A stretch of DNA of 64,000 nucleotides from Streptomyces sp. NBC_00377 (GTDB lineage Bacteria > Actinomycetota > Actinomycetes > Streptomycetales > Streptomycetaceae): assembly GCF_036075115.1 (NCBI RefSeq), contig NZ_CP107958.1, positions 6,448,001 through 6,512,000 on the forward strand. The letters are read 5' to 3'. The translations under genes were made by a program, and so were the position numbers. Shown here piece after piece: positions 34,643 through 43,610 of the stretch; position 1 is the first letter of the stretch; every line of letters starts with the position of its first letter. The notes beneath the pieces were generated by a model that did no database searches, was not told where the DNA came from, and saw only the letters and a list, made by a program, of their open reading frames with translations.

Positions 34643-36082
34643 GTGACCGCTGAGGCCAGTCAGGCAGGGTCACGGCAAGACCTCGCTGCCGACGGCAGGC
34701 GACCGCTCGACATCGCGCTCCTCACGTACAAGGGGAACCCGTTCTGCGGGGGCCAGGGTGTCTACGTACGCCACCTCTCGCGTGAGCTCGTCCGCCTCGG
34801 TCACCGCGTCGAGGTGATCGGCTCCCAGCCCTATCCGGTGCTGGACCCGGGCCACGGCGACGACCGCCTCTCCCTCACCGAGCTGCCCAGCCTCGACCTC
34901 TACCGTCAGCCGGATCCTTTCCGCACCCCCGGGCGAGGCGAGTACCGCGACTGGATCGACGCCCTCGAGGTGGCCACCATGTGGACCGGCGGCTTCCCCG
35001 AGCCGCTGACGTTCTCGCTGCGGGCCCGCCGTCACCTCCGCGCGCGCAGCGGCGAGTTCGACATCGTGCACGACAACCAGACCCTGGGCTACGGGCTGCT
35101 GGGGGACATCGGCGCGCCCCTGGTCACCACCATCCACCACCCCATCACCGTGGACCGGCAGTTGGAGCTGGACGCCGCCGAAGGGCGGCGACGGCGGTAC
35201 TCCGTGCGCCGCTGGTACGCGTTCACCCGGATGCAGAAGCGGGTCGCGCGCCGGCTGCCGTCCGTGCTCACCGTCTCCGGCACCTCCCGCCAGGAGATAG
35301 CCGACCACCTCGGTGTCCGCGACGACCGCATCCACGTCGTCCACATCGGCGCCGACACCGACCTGTTCTCGCCGGACCCGGCCGTGGCCGTCGTCCCCGG
35401 CCGGATCGTGACGACGTCCAGCGCGGACGTCCCCCTCAAGGGACTGGTCTTCCTCGTCGAGGCCCTGGCGAAGGTGCGCACCGAGCACCCGCACGCCCAC
35501 CTCGTCGTCGTCGGCAAGCGCCCGCAGGAGGGGCCCGTCGCCCAGGCGATGGAACGGTACGGCCTCGAAGGCGCCGTCGAGTTCGTCAAGGGCATCTCCG
35601 ACGCCGAACTGGTCGACCTGGTGCGCTCGGCGGAGGTCGCCTGCGTGCCGTCGCTCTACGAGGGCTTCTCGCTGCCGGCCGCCGAGGCCATGGCCACCGG
35701 CACCCCCCTGCTCGCCACGACCGGCGGGGCGATCCCCGAGGTCGCCGGGCGCGACGGGGAGACCTGTCTCGCCGTGCCGCCGGGCGACTCCGGCGCGCTG
35801 GCGACGGGTCTGGGACGGCTGCTGGAGGACCCCGAACTGCGGGCCCGGCTCGGCGCCGCCGGCCGCCGACGGGTGCTCGAGCGTTTCACCTGGGCGCGGG
35901 CCGCCGAGGGGACCGTGGCCCGCTACCGCGAGGCGATAGCCGACGGCGGTCGCCCACGGGTCGCCGGGGCTTCCGCGGCCGTCGCCGCCCCCCGAACCGT
36001 CGAGTCCGTCGGCGCGGGCGCCGGCGCCGACGCCGTATCCGAAGCATCCGATCGCGATCGCGAAAGCAGGGCCACGTGCTGA
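34643..36082 (+). CDS. Glycosyltransferase family 4 protein
   Basis: 479 aa from GTG 34643 (AGGGGG 6 nt upstream). The GT-B fold is shown by the N-terminal GGQGVYVRHLSRELVRLGH, the acceptor-side TTIHHPITVDRQLE, and the donor-side PSLYEGFSLPAAEAMATGTP (EX7E-type motif) with GIxxAEL-like sections. It probably transfers a sugar from an NDP-sugar to a lipid or small-molecule acceptor. The C-terminal ~50 residues are low-complexity Ala/Gly. It is the first gene of a three-gene operon with overlapping stops and starts. The KstR box upstream may place it under steroid control. Confidence 0.85.
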   Translation: MTAEASQAGSRQDLAADGRRPLDIALLTYKGNPFCGGQGVYVRHLSRELVRLGHRVEVIGSQPYPVLDPGHGDDRLSLTELPSLDLYRQPDPFRTPGRGEYRDWIDALEVATMWTGGFPEPLTFSLRARRHLRARSGEFDIVHDNQTLGYGLLGDIGAPLVTTIHHPITVDRQLELDAAEGRRRRYSVRRWYAFTRMQKRVARRLPSVLTVSGTSRQEIADHLGVRDDRIHVVHIGADTDLFSPDPAVAVVPGRIVTTSSADVPLKGLVFLVEALAKVRTEHPHAHLVVVGKRPQEGPVAQAMERYGLEGAVEFVKGISDAELVDLVRSAEVACVPSLYEGFSLPAAEAMATGTPLLATTGGAIPEVAGRDGETCLAVPPGDSGALATGLGRLLEDPELRARLGAAGRRRVLERFTWARAAEGTVARYREAIADGGRPRVAGASAAVAAPRTVESVGAGAGADAVSEASDRDRESRATC

Positions 36083-36819
36083 CCGTCGACTTCTCCCGGT
36101 TCCCGCTCGCCCCGGGCGACCGGGTCCTGGACCTCGGCTGCGGCGCCGGCCGGCACGCCTTCGAGTGCTACCGGCGAGGCGCGCAGGTCGTGGCCCTCGA
36201 CCAGAACGCTGAGGAGATCCGCGAGGTCGCCAAGTGGTTCGCGGCGATGAAGGAGGCCGGCGAGGCCCCCGAGGGCGCCACCGCGACCGCGATGGAGGGC
36301 GACGCCCTGGCCCTGCCCTTCCCCGACGAGTCCTTCGACGTCGTCATCATCTCCGAGGTCATGGAGCACATCCCGGACGACAAGGGCGTCCTCGCCGAGA
36401 TGGTGCGGGTGCTCAGGCCCGGCGGCCGCATCGCGATCACCGTCCCGCGCTACGGCCCCGAGAAGGTCTGCTGGACCCTCTCGGACGCCTACCACGAGGT
36501 GGAGGGCGGCCACATCCGCATCTACAAGGCGGACGAACTGCTCGCCAAGATCCGCGAGGCCGGCCTGAAGCCCTACGGCACCCACCACGCCCACGCGCTG
36601 CACTCGCCGTACTGGTGGCTGAAGTGCGCGTTCGGCGTCGACAACGACAAGGCGCTGCCGGTGCGGGCGTACCACAAGCTGCTGGTCTGGGACATCATGA
36701 AGAAGCCCCTCGCCACCCGGGTCGCCGAGCAGACACTGAACCCGCTCATCGGCAAGAGCTTCGTGGCGTACGCGACCAAGCCCCACCTCCCGCGTCTCCC
36801 CGAGGCGGCCGGCCGGTGA
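36076..36819 (+). CDS. Class I SAM-dependent methyltransferase
   Basis: 247 aa from GTG 36076, overlapping the glycosyltransferase stop by 7 nt. SAM motifs are VLDLGCGAGRHAFECYRRGA (motif I), VVALDQN (acidic end of beta2), AMEGDALALPFPDESFDVVI (motif II region) and RVLRPGGRIAITVP. The insert HVEGGHIRIYKADEL-like region (here EVEGGHIRIYK) and the C-terminal HSPYWWLKCAFGVDND are characteristic of this subfamily. The substrate is presumably the product or acceptor of the adjacent glycosyltransferase. Confidence 0.85.
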   Translation: MLTVDFSRFPLAPGDRVLDLGCGAGRHAFECYRRGAQVVALDQNAEEIREVAKWFAAMKEAGEAPEGATATAMEGDALALPFPDESFDVVIISEVMEHIPDDKGVLAEMVRVLRPGGRIAITVPRYGPEKVCWTLSDAYHEVEGGHIRIYKADELLAKIREAGLKPYGTHHAHALHSPYWWLKCAFGVDNDKALPVRAYHKLLVWDIMKKPLATRVAEQTLNPLIGKSFVAYATKPHLPRLPEAAGR

Positions 36820-37886
36820 CCACTCCCCGGACAGAACACCTCGTCCTGCCCGGGGTCCTCACCGCGGAGCAGGCCGCCGAGACCGTCGCCGGCATCCTCG
36901 CCGTACAGCGGGAGGACGGCGCGATCCCCTGGTTCCGGGGCCACCACCTCGACCCGTGGGACCATACCGAGGCCGCGATGGCGCTGGACGCGGCGGGCGA
37001 GCACGAAGCCGCGGAGCGGGCGTACAGCTGGCTGGCCAGGCACCAGAACGAGGACGGCTCCTGGTACGCGGCCTACGCGGACGGTGCCTTCGACGACGTC
37101 ACCGACCGCGGGCGGGAGACGAACTTCGTCGCCTACATCGCCGTCGGCGTCTGGCACCACTACCTCTCCACCGGTGACGACACCTTCCTGGACCGCATGT
37201 GGCCGGCCGTCTACGCGGCGGTCGAGTACGTGCTGCGGCTCCAGCAGCCCGGCGGGCAGATCGGCTGGCGGCGCGACGACGACGGCACCCCCACCGCCGA
37301 CGCGCTGCTCACCGGCTCCTCCTCCGTCCACCAGGCGCTGCGCTGTGCGCTGGCCATCGCCGAGCAGCGCGAAGAGGCCCAGCCCGACTGGGAGTTGGCG
37401 GCGGGAGCGCTGCGCCACGCGATACGACGTCATCCCGAACGGTTCCTCGACAAGGACCGTTACTCGATGGACTGGTACTACCCGGTGCTGGGCGGCGCGT
37501 TGACCGGTACGGAGGCCAAGTCCCGTATCGAGGCCGACTGGGAGCGGTTCGTGGTCCCGGGACTGGGCGTGCGGTGCGTCGTCCCCAACCCGTGGGTGAC
37601 GGGCGGGGAGTCGGCCGAACTCGCCCTCGCGCTGTGGGTGATGGGCGAGTCCGACCGGGCGCTGGAGATCCTCCAGTCGATCCAGCATCTGCGTGATCCG
37701 GAGTCGGGTCTGTACTGGACCGGTTTCGTGTTCGAGGACGAGGCGATCTGGCCCCGCGAGCTGACCACCTGGACCGCGGGATCGCTGCTGCTCGCCGTGG
37801 CGGCCCTCGGCGGCCACGAGGCCACCTGCGCCGTGTTCGGCGGGGAGCACCTGCCGTCCGGGCTCGAAGTCGACTGCTGCGTCTGA
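36816..37886 (+). CDS. Alpha/alpha-toroid protein annotated in relatives as 'prenyltransferase'
   Basis: 356 aa from GTG 36816, overlapping the methyltransferase stop as GTGA. The sequence is an alpha/alpha toroid: AYSWLARHQNEDGSWYAAYA, NFVAYIAVGVWHHYLSTGDD, AVEYVLRLQQPGGQIGWRRD and LTGSSSVHQALRCALAIAEQ. I see no DDXXD or DXDD motif, so the 'prenyltransferase' name reflects fold only; a glycosidase-like six-hairpin enzyme is an equally good reading (FRGHHLDPWDHTEAAMALDA). It is coupled to the glycosyltransferase and methyltransferase, suggesting a shared pathway. Confidence 0.7.
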   Translation: MTTPRTEHLVLPGVLTAEQAAETVAGILAVQREDGAIPWFRGHHLDPWDHTEAAMALDAAGEHEAAERAYSWLARHQNEDGSWYAAYADGAFDDVTDRGRETNFVAYIAVGVWHHYLSTGDDTFLDRMWPAVYAAVEYVLRLQQPGGQIGWRRDDDGTPTADALLTGSSSVHQALRCALAIAEQREEAQPDWELAAGALRHAIRRHPERFLDKDRYSMDWYYPVLGGALTGTEAKSRIEADWERFVVPGLGVRCVVPNPWVTGGESAELALALWVMGESDRALEILQSIQHLRDPESGLYWTGFVFEDEAIWPRELTTWTAGSLLLAVAALGGHEATCAVFGGEHLPSGLEVDCCV

Positions 37887-37891
37887 CCGTT

Positions 37892-37934
37892 GCCCGGGCG
37901 GGTCCCAGGAGCCCGGCTCCGGACCCGCCCGGGC
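37892..37934. terminator. Strong bidirectional terminator
   Basis: A 14-bp perfect stem, GCCCGGGCGGGTCC pairing with GGACCCGCCCGGGC, with a 15-nt loop. It separates the operon ending at 37886 from the convergent small gene ending at 37941. Confidence 0.9.
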
Positions 37935-37940
37935 GACGGC

Positions 37941-38231
37941 CTAGTGGCGGTGGACCCGGTTGGCGATCGCGTGACCGATGAACAGGTAGACGACCGCTGC
38001 CAGGCCGTAGCCGGCGACCACCCGCGCCCACGCCTCGTCGAACGTGAACAGGTCACGGGACCAGCCGGCCAGCCAGTTGGCCGCGTCATGGACGAACTGG
38101 ACGAGGTCGTTGCCCCGGTTGGCGTCCAGCAGGTACATGAGGATCCACAGCCCGAGGATGACGGCCATGACGTCCGCGACGACCGCTATGACCGTTCCGG
38201 CGGAGTTGGAACCACTGCGATATCGAGACAT
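37941..38231 (-). CDS. Small membrane protein (96 aa), unknown function
   Basis: From ATG 38231. Two membrane helices (VIAVVADVMAVILGLWILMYLL and VVAGYGLAAVVYLFIGHAIA) flank a linker with DLVQFVHDAANWLAGWSRDL. The size and layout match a conserved actinomycete hypothetical family. There is no operon partner; a strong terminator follows. Confidence 0.7.
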   Translation of the reverse strand: MSRYRSGSNSAGTVIAVVADVMAVILGLWILMYLLDANRGNDLVQFVHDAANWLAGWSRDLFTFDEAWARVVAGYGLAAVVYLFIGHAIANRVHRH

Positions 38232-38388
38232 GTTCTCCGTCTGGCCCCGGAATCCCGGTTGAAACCAGGAGCGTTCGCACCCCGTACGCCCGTGGCCATG
38301 ATCTGCGGAATCGGCTGCGGCGACGGCGCCTTCGCGACCGGGACGCGGGTCGGCGCCGTCCCGCCGCGATCGGTTCGGTGACCCCTGG

Positions 38389-39399
38389 CTACGAGTTGAG
38401 TTCCGCGAGCACCCGCAGGGTGTTCCGGTCCGGGGCGACGACCAGCAGATCCGTCACCGGCCCCTTGCGCCAGGACTCCAGCCGCTCGGCGACGCGTTCG
38501 CGGGGGCCGACGAGGGAGATCTCGTCGGCGAACGTGTCCGGGACGGCCAGCACCGCCTCCTCGCGCCGCCCGGCCAGGAACAGCTCCTGGATGCGTTCGG
38601 CCTCCTCCCCGTAACCCATGCGTGCCATCAGGTCGGCGTGGAAGTTACGGGTGGCGTGGCCCATGCCGCCGATGTAGAAGCCGAGCATGGCCTTCACGGG
38701 GAGCAGCCCCTCGGTGACGTCGTCGCAGACGCGTGCCTGGGCGAGGGGCGCGACCCGGAAACCCTCGGGCAGCTCGGCCACCGCGGGCCCGTACGCGTCC
38801 GGCCGGTTCGGGGACCAGTACAGCGGCAGCCAGCCATCGGCGACGCGGATCGTCTGGGCGACGTTGCGCGGACCCTCCGCGCCCAGCAGCACCGGCAGGT
38901 CCGGGCGCAGGGGGTGGGTGATGGACCTGAGCGGTCTGCCGAGGCCCGTCGCGTCCGGGCCCCGGTAGGGGTGGGAGTGGAAGCGGCCGTCCAGTTCCAC
39001 CGGCGCCTCCCGGCGCAGCACCTGGCGTACGACGTCCACGTACTCCCGGGTCGCGGTCAGCGGGGACTTCGGGAACGGGCGCCCGTACCAGCCCTCCACC
39101 ACCTGGGGGCCCGACAGGCCTAGCCCGAGCATCATCCGGCCGCCGGAGAGATGATCCAGGGTGAGGGCGTGCATCGCGGTCGCGGTGGGGGAGCGGGCCG
39201 CCATCTGCGCGACCGCGGTGCCCAGTTTGATCGTCGACGTCCGGGCGGCGATCCAGGTCAGCGGAGTGAAGGCGTCCGAGCCCCAGGACTCCGCCGTCCA
39301 CACGGAGTCGTAGCCGAGCCGTTCCGCCTCGAGCGCCAGCTCCACATGGTCGGGGGAGGGGCCGCGGCCCCAGTAGCCGAGCGCCAGACCGAGCCGCAT
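38389..39399 (-). CDS. LLM-class F420-dependent oxidoreductase
   Basis: 336 aa from ATG 39399. The luciferase-like (beta/alpha)8 fold is shown by MRLGLALGYWGRGPSPDHVE, GYDSVWTAESWGSDAFTPL, LDHLSGGRMMLGLGLSGPQVVEG, and GADGWLPLYWSP-type (ADGWLPLYWSP) segments. These fit deazaflavin F420 users, similar in my recollection to M. tuberculosis Rv3520c of the cholesterol regulon. A perfect CTGACG-N3-CGTCAG operator lies 10 bp upstream, linking it to the steroid-associated set. The reaction is unknown. Confidence 0.85.
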   Translation of the reverse strand: MRLGLALGYWGRGPSPDHVELALEAERLGYDSVWTAESWGSDAFTPLTWIAARTSTIKLGTAVAQMAARSPTATAMHALTLDHLSGGRMMLGLGLSGPQVVEGWYGRPFPKSPLTATREYVDVVRQVLRREAPVELDGRFHSHPYRGPDATGLGRPLRSITHPLRPDLPVLLGAEGPRNVAQTIRVADGWLPLYWSPNRPDAYGPAVAELPEGFRVAPLAQARVCDDVTEGLLPVKAMLGFYIGGMGHATRNFHADLMARMGYGEEAERIQELFLAGRREEAVLAVPDTFADEISLVGPRERVAERLESWRKGPVTDLLVVAPDRNTLRVLAELNS

Positions 39400-39408
39400 G
39401 GCAGCCTC

Positions 39409-39423
39409 CTGACGGTGCGTCAG
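39409..39423. promoter_or_regulatory. Second-type operator (site D), perfect CTGACG-N3-CGTCAG
   Basis: CTGACGGTGCGTCAG, a perfect 6-3-6 palindrome, ends 10 bp before the LLM oxidoreductase start, a position that would block transcription or initiation. Confidence 0.6.
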
Positions 39424-39449
39424 ACAACGGGAGGCTGCGACTGTACGAC

Positions 39450-39484
39450 AACGGCCCCCCGCCCGGAAGGGCGAGGGGCCGTGT
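39450..39484 (-). terminator. Hairpin terminator after the DUF5336-like gene
   Basis: The outer stem ACGGCCCC pairs with GGGGCCGT and the inner stem CGCCC with GGGCG around GGAA. It lies ~20 bp downstream of the minus-strand gene ending at 39505. Confidence 0.8.
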
Positions 39485-39504
39485 GACCCTGTGCGCGCGG
39501 GGAC

Positions 39505-40284
39505 TCAGCCGCGCTGGATGCCGGAGGCGTCCCGCAGCACGCCGCGGCGGCCGTCCTGCGTCTGGGCGACCAGACCCTGCGAGCCCTGCTCCACCGCGAG
39601 GTACCAGGTGCCCGGCGCCAGTTCGGCGATCGGCATCGGAGCGCCGTCCTCGGCGTACAGCGGACGCGGCACCGGCACGGCGAACCAGAACGGCGAGAAG
39701 TCCCCGGCGGCCGGCTGCGCCGGAGCCGGCTGGCCGCCGAACGGCTGCTGGCCCGGCTGGCCCTGCGGCTGACCGCCGAAGGCCGGCGGCTGCTGCGCGC
39801 CCGGGTAACCGTAACCGGCGGGCGGCTGCGCGCCGTACGGCTGCGGGGCCGCCGGCTTGGGCGCCGGGAGGAGAGCGGCCTGGAGGGCGGGGACCAGCGG
39901 GGTGGCGATCGCGGCGCCGGCCAGAACGAGGGCGGCGATGAAGCCGAGGATGAGACCGGCGGCCGCGCTGGTGCCGTCACCGACGTCCACCAGGGTCCAG
40001 AAGAGGCACCACGCGACGAGGACGGAGAACGCCGCGCCCACCGTCCCGAGGTCCAGACCGGCGACCTTGCGCGGCTGCGGCAGCACACGGTTGAGGACGA
40101 TCAGGGCGGCACCGATGACACCGCCCATGTAGAGGCCGAGGCCGTAACCGAGGTTGTCCCATGCGTTGACGGAGATGCTGCTGTACCCGTCGACGGTGTA
40201 GAGCTTGAGGAACGACGCGATGAACAGCAATACCGCTGCCCCGATCAGCACGCCGTCGCCTCGAGTGAGGGAGCGGATATTCAC
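39505..40284 (-). CDS. DUF5336-like membrane protein with Gln/Pro/Gly-rich linker
   Basis: 259 aa from GTG 40284 (GAAGGA 6 nt upstream); the ORF upstream to 40329 is unsupported. Four membrane helices occupy about residues 10-130 (VLIGAAVLLFIASFLKLYTV, GLYMGGVIGAALIVLNRVLP, FSVLVAWCLFWTLVDVG, GLILGFIAALVLAGAAIATP). A low-complexity linker (GYGYPGAQQPPAFGGQPQ-type repeats) follows, then a small C-terminal domain with FAVPVPRPLYAEDGAPMP and APGTWYLAVEQ. Function unknown; the C-terminal domain is likely a short sensory or SH3-like beta module. Confidence 0.75.
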   Translation of the reverse strand: MNIRSLTRGDGVLIGAAVLLFIASFLKLYTVDGYSSISVNAWDNLGYGLGLYMGGVIGAALIVLNRVLPQPRKVAGLDLGTVGAAFSVLVAWCLFWTLVDVGDGTSAAAGLILGFIAALVLAGAAIATPLVPALQAALLPAPKPAAPQPYGAQPPAGYGYPGAQQPPAFGGQPQGQPGQQPFGGQPAPAQPAAGDFSPFWFAVPVPRPLYAEDGAPMPIAELAPGTWYLAVEQGSQGLVAQTQDGRRGVLRDASGIQRG

Positions 40285-40462
40285 TTCAGGTCCTTCGTCA
40301 GTCGTCTCGTCATCGGTACACGCACACACGTATCGGTAGAGGCGTCGCTGTCACCGTGTCGCCGTCAGGCATCGGTGGGAAGCGCGGAGGTGACCCCTCA
40401 TCGTAGGGACGACACTATCGTCACCACGATTGCGCTGTCCGCAGGTAGATGCGCCCTGATCA

Positions 40463-41437
40463 CTACCCGCGCAGGAAACTCACGATTCCCTCAGAGATCC
40501 CCTCCGCCGCGCTCTGCCGCCAGACGCCACTGGTCAGCAGCGCCGCGTCCTTGGTATCGCGCATGTTGCCGCACTCGATGAACACCTTGGGAACCGTTGA
40601 CAGATTGAGACCGCCCAGGTCCTCACGCGTGACGAGACCGGTGCCGTCGCCGACGTAGTTGGACGGCGAAGTGCCCGTGGTGCGGGCGAAGTCGCCCGCG
40701 ATCAGCTTCCCGAGGTCCTTCGACGGGGCGACGACGGCGCGGGTGTCGGCGGCGCCCTCGTGCACCGTGCCCGGCAGGATCACATGGAAGCCGCGCTGAC
40801 CCGCCCCGGCGCCGTCGGCGTGGATCGAGACGACCGCGTCGGCGTGCGCCGCGTTCCCGATCCGGGCGCGCTCGTCGACGCACGGTCCGAACGGCCGGTC
40901 CCCGTCCTGCGTCAGTCGCACCGTGGCGCCCTGCCGTTGTAGCAGCGTGCGCAGCCGGTGGGCCACGTCCAGCGTGAACTTCGCCTCGCTGTAACCGGAG
41001 TTCGTGGACGTCCCGGTCGTGTCGCATTCCTTCCAGTTGGTACCGATGTCCACCTTGCGGTTGATGTCGGCGGTGTGCTGGAAGTTGGTGAGGTTGTGGC
41101 CGGGGTCGATGACCACGACCTTGCCCCGGAGGGAGGTGGCGTCGGCGGGGGCGCTGCCCGTGCCGGCACCCGTCTTGCCGTCACCGCCCGTGCTGTCCGC
41201 GCTGCCCGTAGGGGAGCCCAGGGTGCTCGGCGCCGCCCCCGCTGCCGACCCCGGTCCGTCCGTCCCGCCGCCGGTCCCGCTCAGGGCGCCGTACGCCAGC
41301 CAGCCCAGCAACGCCCCCGGCACGAGCGCGGCGAGCGCCAGGGTCAGCGGGCGGCGCAGCGGGGAACGGCGCGGCGACCGGGGACCGAAGGGGTCGGAGG
41401 GATCGAAGGGGCCGGGGTTCGAGCCTGCGTACGACAC
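40463..41437 (-). CDS. N-acetylmuramoyl-L-alanine amidase (Amidase_3), membrane-anchored
   Basis: About 324 aa from GTG 41437; GTG 41458 is an alternative. A single N-terminal TM helix (LTLALAALVPGALLGWLAYG) anchors it, followed by a Gly/Ser/Thr linker. The Amidase_3 zinc-enzyme domain starts at GKVVVIDPGHNLTNFQHTAD. It includes the zinc-ligand His of DPGH, VVSIHADGA and the catalytic Glu of KVFIECGNMRDTKDA. The enzyme cleaves the bond between MurNAc and the stem peptide. No partner gene is evident. Confidence 0.88.
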   Translation of the reverse strand: MSYAGSNPGPFDPSDPFGPRSPRRSPLRRPLTLALAALVPGALLGWLAYGALSGTGGGTDGPGSAAGAAPSTLGSPTGSADSTGGDGKTGAGTGSAPADATSLRGKVVVIDPGHNLTNFQHTADINRKVDIGTNWKECDTTGTSTNSGYSEAKFTLDVAHRLRTLLQRQGATVRLTQDGDRPFGPCVDERARIGNAAHADAVVSIHADGAGAGQRGFHVILPGTVHEGAADTRAVVAPSKDLGKLIAGDFARTTGTSPSNYVGDGTGLVTREDLGGLNLSTVPKVFIECGNMRDTKDAALLTSGVWRQSAAEGISEGIVSFLRG

Positions 41438-41824
41438 GCCTGCCACCCTAACGGGCACCCTGGCGAGGCCTCAGCGGGACGGCGTCCGGACGGATGACGC
41501 CTGGGGAGGGGTGGGGCAGCGGCGGAGCCGCCGTACGTGCGGCGGGGTGCGGCACACCGCCGCACCCGAGCCCGGCATCAGGTTTCGGACCTGGCGCGGG
41601 GTGTGGGGAGGGCGGTCTTGGAAGGGCTGTCCCGGGCGGAGGGGCGGTCCGCGGGCGGGGCTGCTTCGTCAAGAGAGGATAAAGAAATCGTTAGTACGCC
41701 GAAGCATCGGAATAGTTGCTCATGCATACGAGTTCATGACCCATGTACCCCGCACGGCGTCACCACGCGCCCCCACGGGTGCCGCCGCAGAACTACCGAA
41801 CGACCGCCCCGGAGGCCCCGCCCG

Positions 41825-43567
41825 ATGACGCACACGACGACCGACCGCCCCACCCGCGCAGCGAGCGGAGCCGTCGTTCCGGTCCTCGCCTTCGCGGGCA
41901 TCGTGGTCGCGGTGATGCAGACCCTGCTCGTCCCGGTCATCAAGGACCTGCCCCAGCTCCTGGGTACCGCGCCCAGCAACGCCACCTGGGTCCTGACCTC
42001 GACGCTGCTGTCGGGCGCGGTGGCCACCCCGATCATGGGCCGCCTCGGCGACCTGTACGGCAAGCGGCGCCTGCTGACAGCCAGCCTCGCGGTGATGGTC
42101 GTCGGCGCGCTGGTCAGCGCGCTCACCAGCGACCTGATCACGATGATCGTCGGCCGCTCCCTCCAGGGCTTCGCCATGGGCGCGATCCCGCTGGGCATCG
42201 GCCTGATGCGGGACATGCTGCCGCGCGAGAAGCTCGGCTCGGCGATGGCCCTGATGAGCTCCTCGATCGGCGTCGGCGGCGGCCTCGCCCTGCCGCTCGC
42301 GGCCCTGATCGCCCAGCACGCCGACTGGCACGCCCTCTTCTACGGCGCCGCCGGCCTCGGCGCCGTCGCCATCGTCCTCACCCTCCTCGTCGTCCCCGAG
42401 TCCCCGGCGCGCGCCGAGGGCACCTTCGACGTCCTGGGCGCGATCGGCCTCTCCACCGGCCTCGTCCTCTTCCTGCTGCCGATCACCAAGGGCAGCGACT
42501 GGGGCTGGACCTCCGGCACCACCCTCGGCCTCTTCGCCGCCGCGGCCGTCGTCCTCCTTCTGTGGGGCGTGATGGAGCTGCGGATCAAGGCCCCGCTCGT
42601 CGACCTGCGCACCACGGCCCGCCCCGCCGTCCTCTTCACCAACCTCGCCTCGATCATGGTCGGCGTCTCGTTCTACGTCGTCTCCCTGGTCCTGCCGCAG
42701 CTGCTCCAGCTGCCGAAGGCCACCGGCTACGGACTCGGCCAGTCGATGGTCGTCGCCGGTCTGCTCGTCGCACCGCTCGGCCTGACGATGATGTTCACCG
42801 CGCCCGTCTACGCCAAGCTGTCCGCGAAGTACGGCCCCAAGGTCACCCTGATCCTCGGCATGGTGATCATCGCGATCGGCTACGGCGCCGGCCTCGGCCT
42901 GATGAGCGCGGCCTGGCAGAGCCTCGTCATCGCCGTCGTCCTGGGCGCGGGCATCGGCCTCGCCTACTCCTCGCTGCCCGCGCTGATCGTCGGCGCGGTC
43001 CCGGCCTCGGAGACCGGCGCGGCCAACGGCCTCAACACCCTCATGCGGTCCATCGGCACATCGGTCTCGAGCGCCGTCATCGGCATGGTGCTCGCCAACA
43101 CCGCGAACAACGTCGGCGGTGTCGCCGTACCGACCATGCACGGCTTCCGCGTCTCCTTCCTGATCGCCACGGCCGCCGTCGCGATCGGCCTGCTCCTCGC
43201 CCTCTTCCTGCCCGGGCAGCAGCGTCCGTCGGCCGTTTCGCAGCTGCGCGCCAGCAGCGAGGAGGACGCCAACCTCAGGCGGGCCGAGGACGCCCTGCGC
43301 GGCTTCCGCGGCCGGGTCCTGGACGCCGACGGCGTCCCGGTCGCCCGCGCCAAGGTCACACTCATCGACCGCCGCGGCCGCCAGGCCGGCGCCACCCTCT
43401 CGGAGGAGGACGGCACCTACGCCCTCGCCGTCCCGGCCCGGGGCGCCTACGTCCTCGCCGCCAAGGCCACCGGCCACGGCCCGCTGGCCAGCTCCGCGAC
43501 CCACACGGGCGACGAACGTCCGGTGGACCTGGACCTGTCCCTGCCGGGCGAGACGGTCGACGCCTGA
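41825..43567 (+). CDS. MFS (DHA2-type) exporter with fused C-terminal carboxypeptidase-regulatory-like domain
   Basis: 580 aa from ATG 41825 (GGAGG 9 nt upstream). Residues 15-475 contain about 14 TM segments. The motif-A-like loop is GRLGDLYGKRRLL; GIGLMRDMLPREKLG and ATGYGLGQSMVVAGLLVAPLG are typical of DHA2 drug exporters. After the last helix comes ~90 residues of beta-rich sequence (FRGRVLDADGVPVARAKVTL, GATLSEEDGTYALAVPARGA) resembling a carboxypeptidase regulatory-like/transthyretin-like fold. An AT-rich stretch (41670-41760) upstream may hold its promoter. The substrate is unknown. Confidence 0.88.
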   Translation: MTHTTTDRPTRAASGAVVPVLAFAGIVVAVMQTLLVPVIKDLPQLLGTAPSNATWVLTSTLLSGAVATPIMGRLGDLYGKRRLLTASLAVMVVGALVSALTSDLITMIVGRSLQGFAMGAIPLGIGLMRDMLPREKLGSAMALMSSSIGVGGGLALPLAALIAQHADWHALFYGAAGLGAVAIVLTLLVVPESPARAEGTFDVLGAIGLSTGLVLFLLPITKGSDWGWTSGTTLGLFAAAAVVLLLWGVMELRIKAPLVDLRTTARPAVLFTNLASIMVGVSFYVVSLVLPQLLQLPKATGYGLGQSMVVAGLLVAPLGLTMMFTAPVYAKLSAKYGPKVTLILGMVIIAIGYGAGLGLMSAAWQSLVIAVVLGAGIGLAYSSLPALIVGAVPASETGAANGLNTLMRSIGTSVSSAVIGMVLANTANNVGGVAVPTMHGFRVSFLIATAAVAIGLLLALFLPGQQRPSAVSQLRASSEEDANLRRAEDALRGFRGRVLDADGVPVARAKVTLIDRRGRQAGATLSEEDGTYALAVPARGAYVLAAKATGHGPLASSATHTGDERPVDLDLSLPGETVDA

Positions 43568-43610
43568 CACCGCCGACGGCGCCCGGTCATCCCAGGCGCC
43601 CGGTCATCCG

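Noticed and set aside
36816..37886. Terpene/hopanoid biosynthesis cluster
   Set aside because: The toroid protein has no prenyl-diphosphate or cyclase acid motif, and no other terpene genes are nearby.
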